This document shows positions 1 through 5,986 of a stretch of DNA of 5,986 nucleotides, piece by piece. The notes under the pieces are model-generated. The model was given only the letters and a program-made list of their open reading frames with translations, was not told where the DNA came from and made no database searches. This stretch comes from JADGRQ01 sp041476585 (GTDB taxonomy: Bacteria > Pseudomonadota > Gammaproteobacteria > Burkholderiales > SG8-39): NCBI GenBank assembly GCA_041476585.1, contig JBGOTT010000258.1:1-5986 (forward strand). Direction: 5' to 3'. A program made the position numbers and the translations under genes. The first letter of the stretch is position 1. Every line of letters starts with the position of its first letter.

Positions 1-292
1 CCGCCCAGCGGAACCAGAACAGCGCGGCTGGAGCTATGACTTTTCCTATGGCGGGTTTCTGCTCATCGGGGATCTTCGGCATCGAGGGGATCTGCACGAA
101 GTTGAAGTACCACAGCAGCCCGATCCACATTACGCCCGACAGCACGTGCAGCCAGCGCATAAAGAATAGCGACCATGCGTGGTCGATCTTGATCATGCTG
201 CCGCTCAAAGATCCGGCGAGCAGGATGATGACGATCAGCAGCACCACGCCGGCGGTGATGGTACGTCCGAGGGATTGGAAGATCGCGCCCAT
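1..292 (-). CDS. puuD: PuuD-type urate hydroxylase, N-terminal part (partial, runs off left edge)
   Basis: This minus-strand frame is open from the ATG at 292-290 to the window edge and gives 97 residues. Two hydrophobic stretches are visible, about residues 12-27 and 44-66. The second carries the block MRWLHVLSGVMWIGLLWYFN (residues 45-64) with a membrane-embedded His49, and is followed by FVQIPSMPKIP and the ending APAALFWFRWA. This pattern is what I recall for Urate_ox_N (DUF989) proteins, membrane urate hydroxylases that oxidise urate to 5-hydroxyisourate and often carry a C-terminal cytochrome c domain. That domain would lie outside the window, so whether this member has it is unknown. 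The start is supported by a strong AGGAGG on the minus strand at 303-298, five bases before the ATG. The gene lies 102 bases downstream of the SulP gene on the same strand but may have its own promoter. A related membrane protein of unknown function in the same family is the main alternative. Confidence 0.75.
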   Translation of the reverse strand, partial: MGAIFQSLGRTITAGVVLLIVIILLAGSLSGSMIKIDHAWSLFFMRWLHVLSGVMWIGLLWYFNFVQIPSMPKIPDEQKPAIGKVIAPAALFWFRWA

Positions 293-297
293 GATGG

Positions 298-303
298 CCT
301 CCT
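298..303 (-). promoter_or_regulatory. Strong Shine-Dalgarno site of puuD
   Basis: The minus strand reads AGGAGG here, five bases before the ATG at 292-290. It fixes the start of the puuD-like gene. It is the only textbook ribosome binding site at a gene start in this window; the starts of hyi, glcD, glcE and glcF have none as good. Confidence 0.8.
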
Positions 304-318
304 GGAAAAACCGCGACG

Positions 319-327
319 AGTCTAGCA
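319..327 (-). promoter_or_regulatory. Candidate extended -10 promoter for puuD
   Basis: The minus strand reads TGCTAGACT, an extended -10 (TGn) followed by TAGACT, which matches TATAAT at four of six positions. Transcription would begin near 312 and give a leader of about 20 bases containing the AGGAGG site. No good -35 is seen; at a 17-base spacing the hexamer is TGATTG. This would let puuD be transcribed separately from the SulP gene upstream. It is a pattern match only. Confidence 0.35.
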
Positions 328-394
328 CAGGCCGCAGCGCACAATCACGCGCCCTTGGCATGGGTTTCGCTGCGTGTCGTCGGATCCTGAAGCT

Positions 395-2101
395 CTAGCC
401 AAGGCAAGGGCCGGTCGCGCGCTCGGCCAGCGCGGCGAACGCGGCCTGATCGTCCGGAAAGAAGTTTTTCGCCCCGATGCGCCTCGCCAGGCCGGTGCGA
501 TCGAGGACTTCGTACACCTGCGTATTGACCCCGCTGAATACGAGTGCGATGCCCTTCTTGCCCAGGCCGTCGCCGAGACTGGACAGCATCTCCACCCCGG
601 ATGCGTCCAGACGGTTGATGCTGTGCGCGGAAACGAGCACGAAGCGCAATGCCGGATGCGCCGCTTCGAGGCCCAACACGGCGGCCTCGAAGTATGACGC
701 GTTGACGAACACCAGCGAGGCGTCGAAACGCACCACACCGATTGCGCCGCGCAGCGCTTGCGGTACTTCCGCCGGCAGGTCGCGCGCAAGGCTTTCGGAG
801 CCCGGCTCGGCGACCTCTACCTGCGGCCGCATGCGCCGGTAGATGAAAAGGCTCAGCGAAACCAGGACTCCCGCGAATATTCCGTTCTGGATCTGTGGTG
901 CGAACGCGAGCGTCGCGCAGAACGTCAAGATCGCCGCCACCGCGTCATCGCCGCTGGCGCGCCAGGCGTTTCGCAGGCTGCGGAAGTTGATCAGGTTGGT
1001 GAGTGCCACGATGATGATGGCGGCGAGAGCCGGTTGCGGCAGGTGCTTCAACAGCGGCGTGAAGTAGAGCACCGTCAGCAAGACGCAGAGCGCGCAGACG
1101 ATCGAGGCCATGCCGCTTCGCGCGTTTGTCGCGAGGTTGAGCGCGGAGCGCGAGAACGAGCCGCTCACCGGCATGGTCTGTGAAAAGGCCGCCGCCACCT
1201 TTGCCAGCCCTTGACCGATGAGTTCCTGATTTTCGTCCCACTTCGTGGCGGTCTTGATCGATGCGATCTTCGCGCTCGACATGGCTTCCATGAAGCTGAT
1301 CACGGCGATCACGAACGACGCGGGCAGAAGCGCCACCCACGCATTCCAGTCCGCCGCGGGCAGAGCGAATCCGGGCAGCCCGCGCGGGATCTCGCCCACC
1401 ACGCGTCCGCCGTGGCCCGCGTACCCGAGGTAATAACTGAGGACAGTCAGAACCGCGACCGCAAACAGCACGCCGGGCAGGTTCGGGGCGAAGCGCCGGA
1501 ACGCTACCAGGATCGCAACCGCGGAAACGCCGAACCCGAGCGAATAGGCGTGCGCCTCATCGAGCCGCCGGAGAACTTGCCAGGCGTCGCCGAGCGCGTG
1601 GCCGGTGGACGCAGGTGGGACGCCGAACAGCGATGGAACCTGCGACAGCGTGATCAGGATCGCAGCCGCATTGACGAATCCCATCAGCACGGGATGCGAC
1701 AGGAGATTCATCAGCACCCCGAGCCGCAGCACACCGAACCCGATCTGGAAGATTCCCGAGAGCATCGCCAACGCGATCGCATAGGCAATGTACTGCTCGC
1801 TCGCTGACGCCGCCAGAGGGGCGATGCTGGCCGCAGTGAGGAGCGAGGTGAGCGCCACCGGCCCGGTCGACAGTTGCGCGGAGGAGCCGAACAGCGCGCC
1901 CACCAGCGTCGGAATCAGCGCCGCATAAAGGCCGTAGTACGCTGGCAGGCCCGCGAGTTGCGCATACGCAAGGGACTGAGGAATTGCCACCAGCGCGACC
2001 GTGATTCCGGCAATCGCGTCGGCACGCAGCGTGTCGCGATTTGCGCGCGGCAGCCAAACGAGGAAAGGCAGCAGCCGCTGCCAGGCGGGCCGGAATTGCA
2101 A
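395..2101 (-). CDS. SulP/SLC26-family anion transporter with C-terminal STAS domain
   Basis: The 568-residue product is a full-length inner-membrane SulP permease. Family features are visible in order: the first core segment with ALVAIPQSLAYAQLAGLPAY (36-55), the YGLYAALIPTLVGALFGSS run with the STGPVA motif (56-84), SHPVLMGFVNAAAILI (135-150), ISFMEAMSSAKIASIK with Glu272 (268-283), PVSGSFSRSALN (311-322), then further hydrophobic segments to about 421. The cytoplasmic STAS domain spans about 450-560 and contains NRLDASGVEML (496-506), the usual STAS loop with Asp499 and Ser501. These carriers move sulfate, bicarbonate, or dicarboxylates and other anions, usually coupled to protons or sodium, and the sequence does not tell which. 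The start is a TTG: the frame stops at 2146-2144 and there is no ATG or GTG between. A GGAG lies about 12 bases upstream. It is divergent from hyi-glcDEF, which could hint at an organic acid substrate. Confidence 0.92.
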   Translation of the reverse strand: MQFRPAWQRLLPFLVWLPRANRDTLRADAIAGITVALVAIPQSLAYAQLAGLPAYYGLYAALIPTLVGALFGSSAQLSTGPVALTSLLTAASIAPLAASASEQYIAYAIALAMLSGIFQIGFGVLRLGVLMNLLSHPVLMGFVNAAAILITLSQVPSLFGVPPASTGHALGDAWQVLRRLDEAHAYSLGFGVSAVAILVAFRRFAPNLPGVLFAVAVLTVLSYYLGYAGHGGRVVGEIPRGLPGFALPAADWNAWVALLPASFVIAVISFMEAMSSAKIASIKTATKWDENQELIGQGLAKVAAAFSQTMPVSGSFSRSALNLATNARSGMASIVCALCVLLTVLYFTPLLKHLPQPALAAIIIVALTNLINFRSLRNAWRASGDDAVAAILTFCATLAFAPQIQNGIFAGVLVSLSLFIYRRMRPQVEVAEPGSESLARDLPAEVPQALRGAIGVVRFDASLVFVNASYFEAAVLGLEAAHPALRFVLVSAHSINRLDASGVEMLSSLGDGLGKKGIALVFSGVNTQVYEVLDRTGLARRIGAKNFFPDDQAAFAALAERATGPCLG

Positions 2102-2121
2102 TTCGCTTGGCTCCGAACGGA

Positions 2122-2150
2122 TTAAGATGGTTTTTCGAGTATCTTATCAG
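2122..2150 (+). promoter_or_regulatory. Weak candidate promoter for hyi-glcDEF
   Basis: TTAAGA (2122-2127) and TATCAG (2145-2150) are separated by exactly 17 bases, and each matches its sigma-70 consensus at four of six positions. Transcription would begin near 2157, about 28 bases before the hyi ATG. The elements overlap the candidate SulP promoter on the other strand, so the two could compete. The match is weak, and an activator would probably be needed if it is real. Confidence 0.25.
2141..2149 (-). promoter_or_regulatory. Candidate extended -10 promoter for the SulP gene
   Basis: The minus strand reads TGATAAGAT, a TGn extension followed by TAAGAT (four of six to TATAAT). Transcription would start near 2134 and leave about 33 bases before the TTG start codon. 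The -35 region at the expected distance is poor, as is common for extended -10 promoters. This is a pattern match without further support. Confidence 0.35.
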
Positions 2151-2184
2151 TACGCTCTCGACGCTTTGGTTGCGATCACCCGCC

Positions 2185-2961
2185 ATGCCGAAACTTGCCG
2201 CCAACACTTCGCTGCTGTTTGCCGAGCACGCCTTCCTCGACCGTTTCGCCGCGGCAGCGAACGCCGGATTCCGCTTCGTCGAGTACCAGTTTCCGTACGC
2301 GTGGCCGGCGCGGGAAGTTGCCGCGCGCGTTCAGCACGCGGGCGTGGAAGTGGTGCTGCACAACCTGCCCGCGGGCGACTCGACGAAGGGCGATCGCGGC
2401 ATCGCCTGCCTGCCGGGCCGCGAGAGCGAGTTCCGCGAAGGCGTGGAGCGCGCGATCGAATACGCGCGCGCGGTGCGCTGCCCGCGCGTGAACTGCCTCG
2501 CCGGTGTCGCGCGGCCGGGTGTTGCGCGCGAGCGGTTGAAGGAAACTTTCGTCGCGAACCTTGGTTACGCGGCCGGCAAGCTGAAGGCGGCGGGCGTCCA
2601 GCTGCTGATCGAACCGATCAGTCCGCGCACCGTGCCGGGGTTTTTCCTCAACACTTCGCGCCAGGCCGAGGAGATCATCGACGCCACGGCATCGGATAAC
2701 CTCGCCATCCAGTACGACCTGTTCCACATGCAGATCGTGGAGGGCGACCTGGCGAAGACCATCGAGCGACTCCTTCCCAAGATCGGCCACATGCAGCTGG
2801 CCGACGTGCCCGGGCGCCATGAGCCCGGCACCGGCGAGATCAACTTTGCATGGCTGCTCGGGCAGATCGACCGCATCGGGTACGCCGGCTGGATCGGCTG
2901 CGAATACAATCCGGTCGGAGACACCCTCGCAGGCCTGAAATGGGCGAAGCCATACTTGTAG
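2185..2961 (+). CDS. hyi: Hydroxypyruvate isomerase
   Basis: The 258-residue cytoplasmic TIM-barrel protein belongs to the xylose isomerase-like (AP_endonuc_2) superfamily. Hyi interconverts hydroxypyruvate and tartronate semialdehyde, linking glyoxylate carboligase to glycerate formation. The length is that of the family, and the expected metal and catalytic residues sit where I recall them in the E. coli enzyme: Glu143 (LLIEPIS), Asp178 and His181 (QYDLFHMQ), Gln204 (GHMQLADVPG) and Glu240 (GCEYNP). The ATG at 2185 gives the standard N-terminus; the frame is open further upstream, but that part reads as intergenic DNA. No Shine-Dalgarno site is visible before it. The 3' end overlaps glcD by 22 bases. 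The close relative OtnI (2-oxo-tetronate isomerase) shares these residues; the glycolate oxidase neighbours favour Hyi, but do not prove the substrate. Confidence 0.9.
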   Translation: MPKLAANTSLLFAEHAFLDRFAAAANAGFRFVEYQFPYAWPAREVAARVQHAGVEVVLHNLPAGDSTKGDRGIACLPGRESEFREGVERAIEYARAVRCPRVNCLAGVARPGVARERLKETFVANLGYAAGKLKAAGVQLLIEPISPRTVPGFFLNTSRQAEEIIDATASDNLAIQYDLFHMQIVEGDLAKTIERLLPKIGHMQLADVPGRHEPGTGEINFAWLLGQIDRIGYAGWIGCEYNPVGDTLAGLKWAKPYL

Positions 2962-4445
2962 AGCGCATCGACGCCGCACGCCAGCGCGACGTGGCGCGGG
3001 CGCTGCGCGCGTTCCTGCCCGAGCGTTGCGTGTTGTGGCGCGAGGAGGAGACGCGTCCGTTCGAGTGCGACGGGCTCACGGCCTACCGGCGCGTGCCGAT
3101 GGTGGTTGCGCTGCCCGAAACCGAGGAGCAGGTGCAGCGGATTCTCAAGACGTGCCATGCGATGGAGGTGCCGGTGGTGCCGCGCGGCGCCGGCACCGGC
3201 CTCTCGGGGGGCGCTCTGCCGCCCGGCGACGGGGTGCTGCTGGCGATGGCGAAGTTCATGCGCGTGGTGCGCGTCGATCCGCTCGCGCGCGTCGCGGTGG
3301 GGCAGCCCGGCGTGCGCAACGCGGCGATCTCGGACGTGGTGGCGCCGTTTGGCCTGTATTACGCGCCCGATCCGTCCAGCCAGATCGCCTGCTCGATCGG
3401 CGGCAACGTCGCGGAGAATTCGGGCGGCGTGCATTGCCTCAAGTACGGACTCACGGTGCACAACGTGCTGCGCGTGCGCGGCTACACGATGGCTGGCGAG
3501 CCGGTGGATTTCGGCGCCGAGGCGCTCGACGCGCCCGGCTACGACCTGCTTGCGCTGATGATCGGTTCCGAAGGCCTGCTCGCGGTGGCCACCGAGATCA
3601 CGGTCAAGCTGCTGCCGAAGCCGCAGGTCGCGCGCGTGGTGATGGCATCGTTCGACGACGTGGAAAAGGCGGGCGACGCAGCGGCCGCGATCATTGCGGC
3701 GGGCATCATTCCGGCGGGGCTGGAGATGATGGACAGGCCCGCGACCCACGCGGTGGAGCAGTTCGTGCACGCCGGTTACGATCTCGAAGCCGCTGCGATC
3801 CTGTTGTGCGAATCCGACGGCACGGCCGAGGAAGTCGAGGAGGAGATCGCGCGCATGGAACGGGTGCTCGAGCGCGCGGGGGCGACGCGCATGTCGGCGT
3901 CGCGCGACGAGGCCGAGCGCCTGAAATTCTGGTCGGGCCGCAAGTCTGCGTTTCCCGCGGTCGGGCGCATATCGCCCGATTACTACTGCATGGACGGGAC
4001 CATCCCGAAGAAGCGCCTCGGCGAGATGCTCAACTTCATCGCCTCGTTGGAGAAGAGATACGGGCTGCGTTGCCCGAACGTGTTCCACGCCGGCGACGGC
4101 AACCTGCACCCGCTGATCCTGTTCGACGCCAACGATGCCGACCAGCTGCACCGCACCGAAGAATTCGCCGCCGAGGTGCTCGAGAAATGTATCGAGGTGG
4201 GCGGCACGATCACCGGCGAGCATGGCGTGGGCGTCGAGAAGATCAACCAGATGTGCACGCAGTTCCGGCCCGACGAGCTCGAGACCTTCCATGCGGTGAA
4301 GCGCGTCTTCGATGCGAAGGGGCTGCTCAACCCGGGCAAGGCCGTGCCGACGCTGCATCGCTGCGCCGAGTACGGGCGGATGCACGTGCGCCGCAGTTCG
4401 CCCGATCGTTCTGCGCTGCCGCACCCCGAGCTTCCGCGATTTTGA
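2940..4445 (+). CDS. glcD: Glycolate oxidase, FAD-linked subunit GlcD
   Basis: The 501-residue protein is the catalytic FAD subunit of the GlcDEF glycolate oxidase, which oxidises glycolate to glyoxylate and passes electrons to the respiratory chain. It has the VAO-type FAD-binding half: PRGAGTGLSGGALPPG (81-96), DPSSQIACSIGGNVAENSGG (144-163), HCLKYGLTVHN (165-175), and ALMIGSEGLLAVATEITVKL (205-224). The C-terminal FAD-oxidase domain carries SPDYYCMDGTIP (345-356), the HAGDGNLHP motif (383-391, His383 and His390) and GEHGVG (426-431, Glu427 and His428), the likely metal and substrate site. It ends in PELPRF, as relatives do. Length matches E. coli GlcD (about 499). The ATG at 2940 gives the normal N-terminus, lies inside the hyi end (22-base overlap) and has no clear Shine-Dalgarno, suggesting coupling to hyi translation. 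A D-lactate or 2-hydroxyglutarate dehydrogenase is the alternative by family, but glcE and glcF next door settle it. Confidence 0.95.
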   Translation: MGEAILVERIDAARQRDVARALRAFLPERCVLWREEETRPFECDGLTAYRRVPMVVALPETEEQVQRILKTCHAMEVPVVPRGAGTGLSGGALPPGDGVLLAMAKFMRVVRVDPLARVAVGQPGVRNAAISDVVAPFGLYYAPDPSSQIACSIGGNVAENSGGVHCLKYGLTVHNVLRVRGYTMAGEPVDFGAEALDAPGYDLLALMIGSEGLLAVATEITVKLLPKPQVARVVMASFDDVEKAGDAAAAIIAAGIIPAGLEMMDRPATHAVEQFVHAGYDLEAAAILLCESDGTAEEVEEEIARMERVLERAGATRMSASRDEAERLKFWSGRKSAFPAVGRISPDYYCMDGTIPKKRLGEMLNFIASLEKRYGLRCPNVFHAGDGNLHPLILFDANDADQLHRTEEFAAEVLEKCIEVGGTITGEHGVGVEKINQMCTQFRPDELETFHAVKRVFDAKGLLNPGKAVPTLHRCAEYGRMHVRRSSPDRSALPHPELPRF

Positions 4446-5509
4446 TGGACGCCGCGGCGCGCGATTTCGCGGAGCGCGTCCGCGATGCGGCCCGGCGCAA
4501 GCACGCGCTTCGGTTGCGCGGCGGCGGCACCAAGGACTTCTACGGCGGACCGCTCGCCGGCGAGGCGCTCGATGTGCGTGCCTGCGCCGGCATCGTCGAC
4601 TACGAGCCGACCGAGCTGGTGATCACCGCGCGTTGCGGCACCCCGCTTGCCGAGCTCGAAGCGGCGCTCGCGCAGCACCAGCAGATGCTCGCGTTCGAGC
4701 CGCCGCATTTCGGCGCTGGCGCGACACTCGGCGGATGCATCGCCGCCGGGCTCTCGGGTCCGCGGCGCGCGTCGGCCGGGGCACTGCGCGATTTCGTGCT
4801 AGGCGCGCGCATCCTCGATGGCCGGGGCCGCGACCTTGCATTCGGCGGGCGGGTGATGAAGAACGTCGCGGGCTACGACCTGTCGCGGCTGATCGCGGGT
4901 TCGCTCGGCACGCTCGGCCTCATCCTCGAGGCTTCGCTCAAGGTGCTGCCGCGCCCGGCGGCGGAGTTGACGCTCAAGCTCGAGATGCCGGAAGAGCGGG
5001 CGATCGAGACGCTCAACCGCTGGGCGGGCCAGCCGCTGCCGATCTCGGCGAGCGCGTGGCATGACGGAGAGCTCGCCGTGCGGCTCGCGGGCGCGGCCAG
5101 CGCGGTGCATGCCGCGGCGGAAAATCTGGACGGGGAACGCGTGGATGAAGCGCAGGGCGCGCGCTTCTGGAGCGCGCTGCGCGAGCAGACCGACCCGTTC
5201 TTCGACGGCGATGCGCCGCTGTGGCGGCTGTCGGTGCGCTCGCATGCGCCGCGCATCGAACTGCCGGGTGCGCAACTGATCGAATGGGGCGGGGCGCTGC
5301 GCTGGTTCCGCACGCGCGCGGACGCGGCGACCGTGCGCGCGGCGGCGTCGCGCGCGGGCGGCCACGCGACGCTGTTCCGCGGCGGCGACAGATCCGCCGG
5401 AGTGTTCGCGCCGCTGCCTCCGGAGAGCGCGCGCCTGCATCGCGAACTGAAGGCGGCGTTCGACCCTGCCGGTATCCTCAACCCGGGCCGGCTGTATCCG
5501 GATTTCTGA
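4445..5509 (+). CDS. glcE: Glycolate oxidase, FAD-binding subunit GlcE
   Basis: The 354-residue protein resembles GlcD in its FAD-binding half but is shorter, as is usual for GlcE (about 350 in E. coli). Visible parts are the FAD loop RLRGGGTKDFYGG (23-35), GATLGGCIAAGLSGPRRASA (92-111), RDFVLGARILDGRG (115-128), VMKNVAGYDLSRLIAGSLGT (137-156) with the following EASLKVLPRP, and the C-terminal FDPAGILNPGRLYPDF. It lacks the HAGDGNLHP and GEHGVG motifs of GlcD, as expected for the non-catalytic partner. GlcE is required with GlcD and GlcF for glycolate oxidase activity. The start ATG shares its A with the glcD stop (TGATG at 4443-4447), a classic stop-restart junction. Confidence 0.94.
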   Translation: MDAAARDFAERVRDAARRKHALRLRGGGTKDFYGGPLAGEALDVRACAGIVDYEPTELVITARCGTPLAELEAALAQHQQMLAFEPPHFGAGATLGGCIAAGLSGPRRASAGALRDFVLGARILDGRGRDLAFGGRVMKNVAGYDLSRLIAGSLGTLGLILEASLKVLPRPAAELTLKLEMPEERAIETLNRWAGQPLPISASAWHDGELAVRLAGAASAVHAAAENLDGERVDEAQGARFWSALREQTDPFFDGDAPLWRLSVRSHAPRIELPGAQLIEWGGALRWFRTRADAATVRAAASRAGGHATLFRGGDRSAGVFAPLPPESARLHRELKAAFDPAGILNPGRLYPDF

Positions 5510-5515
5510 ACGCCG

Positions 5516-5986
5516 ATGCAGACCAGCCTCGCCGATTTCATCCGCAACTCTGCCGACGGGCGCGAGGCCGACTCGATCCTTCGCAAATGCGTGCATTGCG
5601 GTTTCTGCAATGCGACCTGCCCGACCTATCAGTTGCTCGGCGACGAACTCGATGGCCCGCGCGGCCGCATCTACCTCATCAAGCAGGTGCTCGAGGGCGC
5701 GGCGCCGACGGCAAGCACCCGCCTCCACCTCGATCGCTGCCTCACCTGCCGCGCGTGCGAAACGACCTGTCCGTCCGGCGTTCAGTACGGGCGGCTGGCC
5801 GACATCGGCCGCAAGCTGGTCGAGCAGCGCGTGCCACGCGGCGTGTTCGGCGGCTTCGTGCGGGGCGCGCTGTCGTTCGTGCTGCCGCGCACGGGACTGT
5901 TCTCGTTTCTGCTCGGCCTCGGGCGTTTGTTTCGCCCGTTGCTGCCGGGCGCGTTGAAGGAGCAAGTGCCGGCAAGCGTCGATGCC
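5516..5986 (+). CDS. glcF: Glycolate oxidase, iron-sulfur subunit GlcF (partial, runs off right edge)
   Basis: The visible 157 residues are the N-terminal part of GlcF, normally about 400 residues. Two four-cysteine ferredoxin-type motifs are complete: Cys25, Cys28, Cys31, Cys35 (CVHCGFCNATCP) and Cys75, Cys78, Cys81, Cys85 (CLTCRACETTCP), which should hold two [4Fe-4S] clusters. Between them is TYQLLGDELDGPRGRIYLIK (37-56), typical of GlcF. The clusters carry electrons from the flavin subunits towards the membrane quinone pool. The later CCG cysteine-rich domains would lie past the window edge. The ATG comes 6 bases after the glcE stop with no good ribosome binding site, so it is probably translated by coupling with glcE. 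The frame is open to the last base, with no sign of damage. Confidence 0.95.
   Translation, partial: MQTSLADFIRNSADGREADSILRKCVHCGFCNATCPTYQLLGDELDGPRGRIYLIKQVLEGAAPTASTRLHLDRCLTCRACETTCPSGVQYGRLADIGRKLVEQRVPRGVFGGFVRGALSFVLPRTGLFSFLLGLGRLFRPLLPGALKEQVPASVDA

Larger units (their letters stand above)
293..394. other. Intergenic gap between SulP gene and puuD
   Basis: This is the only gap between the two minus-strand genes. It holds the puuD ribosome binding site and a possible -10 element. I saw no clear hairpin followed by a T-run that would end SulP transcription, so read-through from the SulP gene into puuD remains possible. Confidence 0.6.
2102..2184. promoter_or_regulatory. Divergent control region between SulP gene and hyi-glcDEF
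   Basis: These 83 bases lie between the starts of two divergent units and must hold the promoters of at least one of them. The middle part, about 2119-2150, is clearly richer in A and T than the coding DNA on both sides. Candidate promoters on both strands overlap in this core. I could not recognise a convincing operator palindrome for a GlcC-like or other regulator. Confidence 0.6.

Noticed and set aside
293..394. A rho-independent terminator after the SulP gene.
   Set aside because: The A-run at 306-310 gives a T-run on the minus strand, but no stable GC-rich stem lies just before it, and it is placed right upstream of the puuD ribosome binding site.
1211..1807. A 198-codon plus-strand frame inside the SulP gene.
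   Set aside because: It is highly charged and repetitive, antisense to conserved transmembrane segments of the SulP protein, and has no protein features of its own.
2139..2153. A possible operator palindrome GTA-N9-TAC in the divergent region.
   Set aside because: Only the outer three bases on each side pair; the inner positions do not match, so it is no better than chance.
2041..2184. An N-terminal extension of hyi starting at TTG 2041.
   Set aside because: It would overlap the SulP gene start, add 48 residues absent from the family and read through the divergent promoter region. The ATG at 2185 gives the standard length.
2565..4424. A 619-codon open frame on the minus strand opposite glcD.
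   Set aside because: It is antisense to conserved hyi and glcD sequence, rich in His and Arg without a recognisable domain, and explained by GC-rich third positions of the real genes that remove stop codons on the other strand.
3026..4444. Long upstream extension of the glcE frame (about 473 codons inside glcD).
   Set aside because: The translation is Arg/Gly/Ala-rich low-complexity text with no family features, while glcD in the other frame is fully conserved. GlcE homology begins at the ATG at 4445.
4799..5965. A 388-codon minus-strand frame opposite glcE and glcF.
   Set aside because: It is an Arg/Ala/Glu/His-rich shadow of two well-conserved plus-strand genes, with no ribosome binding site or domain noticed.
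1..5986. Signs of mobile DNA, CRISPR, tRNA or an unusual defence system.
   Set aside because: No direct repeats, inverted terminal repeats, integrase or transposase motifs, tRNA cloverleaf or repeat-spacer pattern was seen; apart from the gaps at 293-394 and 2102-2184 and the 6 bases between glcE and glcF, the window is filled by conserved metabolic and transport genes.

Overview
The window looks like chromosomal DNA from a high-GC proteobacterium, most likely a betaproteobacterium. This rests on very GC-rich third codon positions, a PuuD-type urate hydroxylase of the betaproteobacterial kind, and GlcD/GlcE/GlcF proteins that, from memory, read close to the proteobacterial glc operon. The lineage is an inference. 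I saw no RNA gene, insertion sequence, CRISPR array, integrase or phage gene.

Layout. Positions 1-292 (minus strand) hold the first 97 residues of a membrane protein that looks like PuuD (urate hydroxylase, Urate_ox_N family); the gene runs off the left edge. A 102-base gap (293-394) carries its ribosome binding site and a possible extended -10 promoter. Positions 395-2101 (minus) encode a full SulP/SLC26 anion transporter with a C-terminal STAS domain and a TTG start. An 83-base divergent region (2102-2184), with a locally AT-rich core, separates it from a plus-strand operon: hyi (hydroxypyruvate isomerase, 2185-2961), glcD (2940-4445), glcE (4445-5509) and glcF (5516 to beyond the right edge). 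The operon genes are packed by a 22-base overlap, a 1-base overlap (TGATG) and a 6-base gap, which suggests one transcript with translational coupling.

How the genes work together. GlcD, GlcE and GlcF form the membrane-associated glycolate oxidase that turns glycolate into glyoxylate. Two glyoxylate molecules can be condensed by glyoxylate carboligase (not in the window) to tartronate semialdehyde, which Hyi interconverts with hydroxypyruvate on the route to glycerate. PuuD starts urate breakdown, whose later steps (allantoin, allantoate, ureidoglycolate) also yield glyoxylate. The window may therefore be part of a C2/glyoxylate neighbourhood fed from glycolate and from purines. The SulP transporter's substrate is unknown; its position raises the possibility of an organic anion rather than sulfate.

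The families are all known. The points worth a second look are the fusion of hyi into the glc operon, the possible role of the SulP transporter, and the compact divergent control region. I found no convincing undescribed system.
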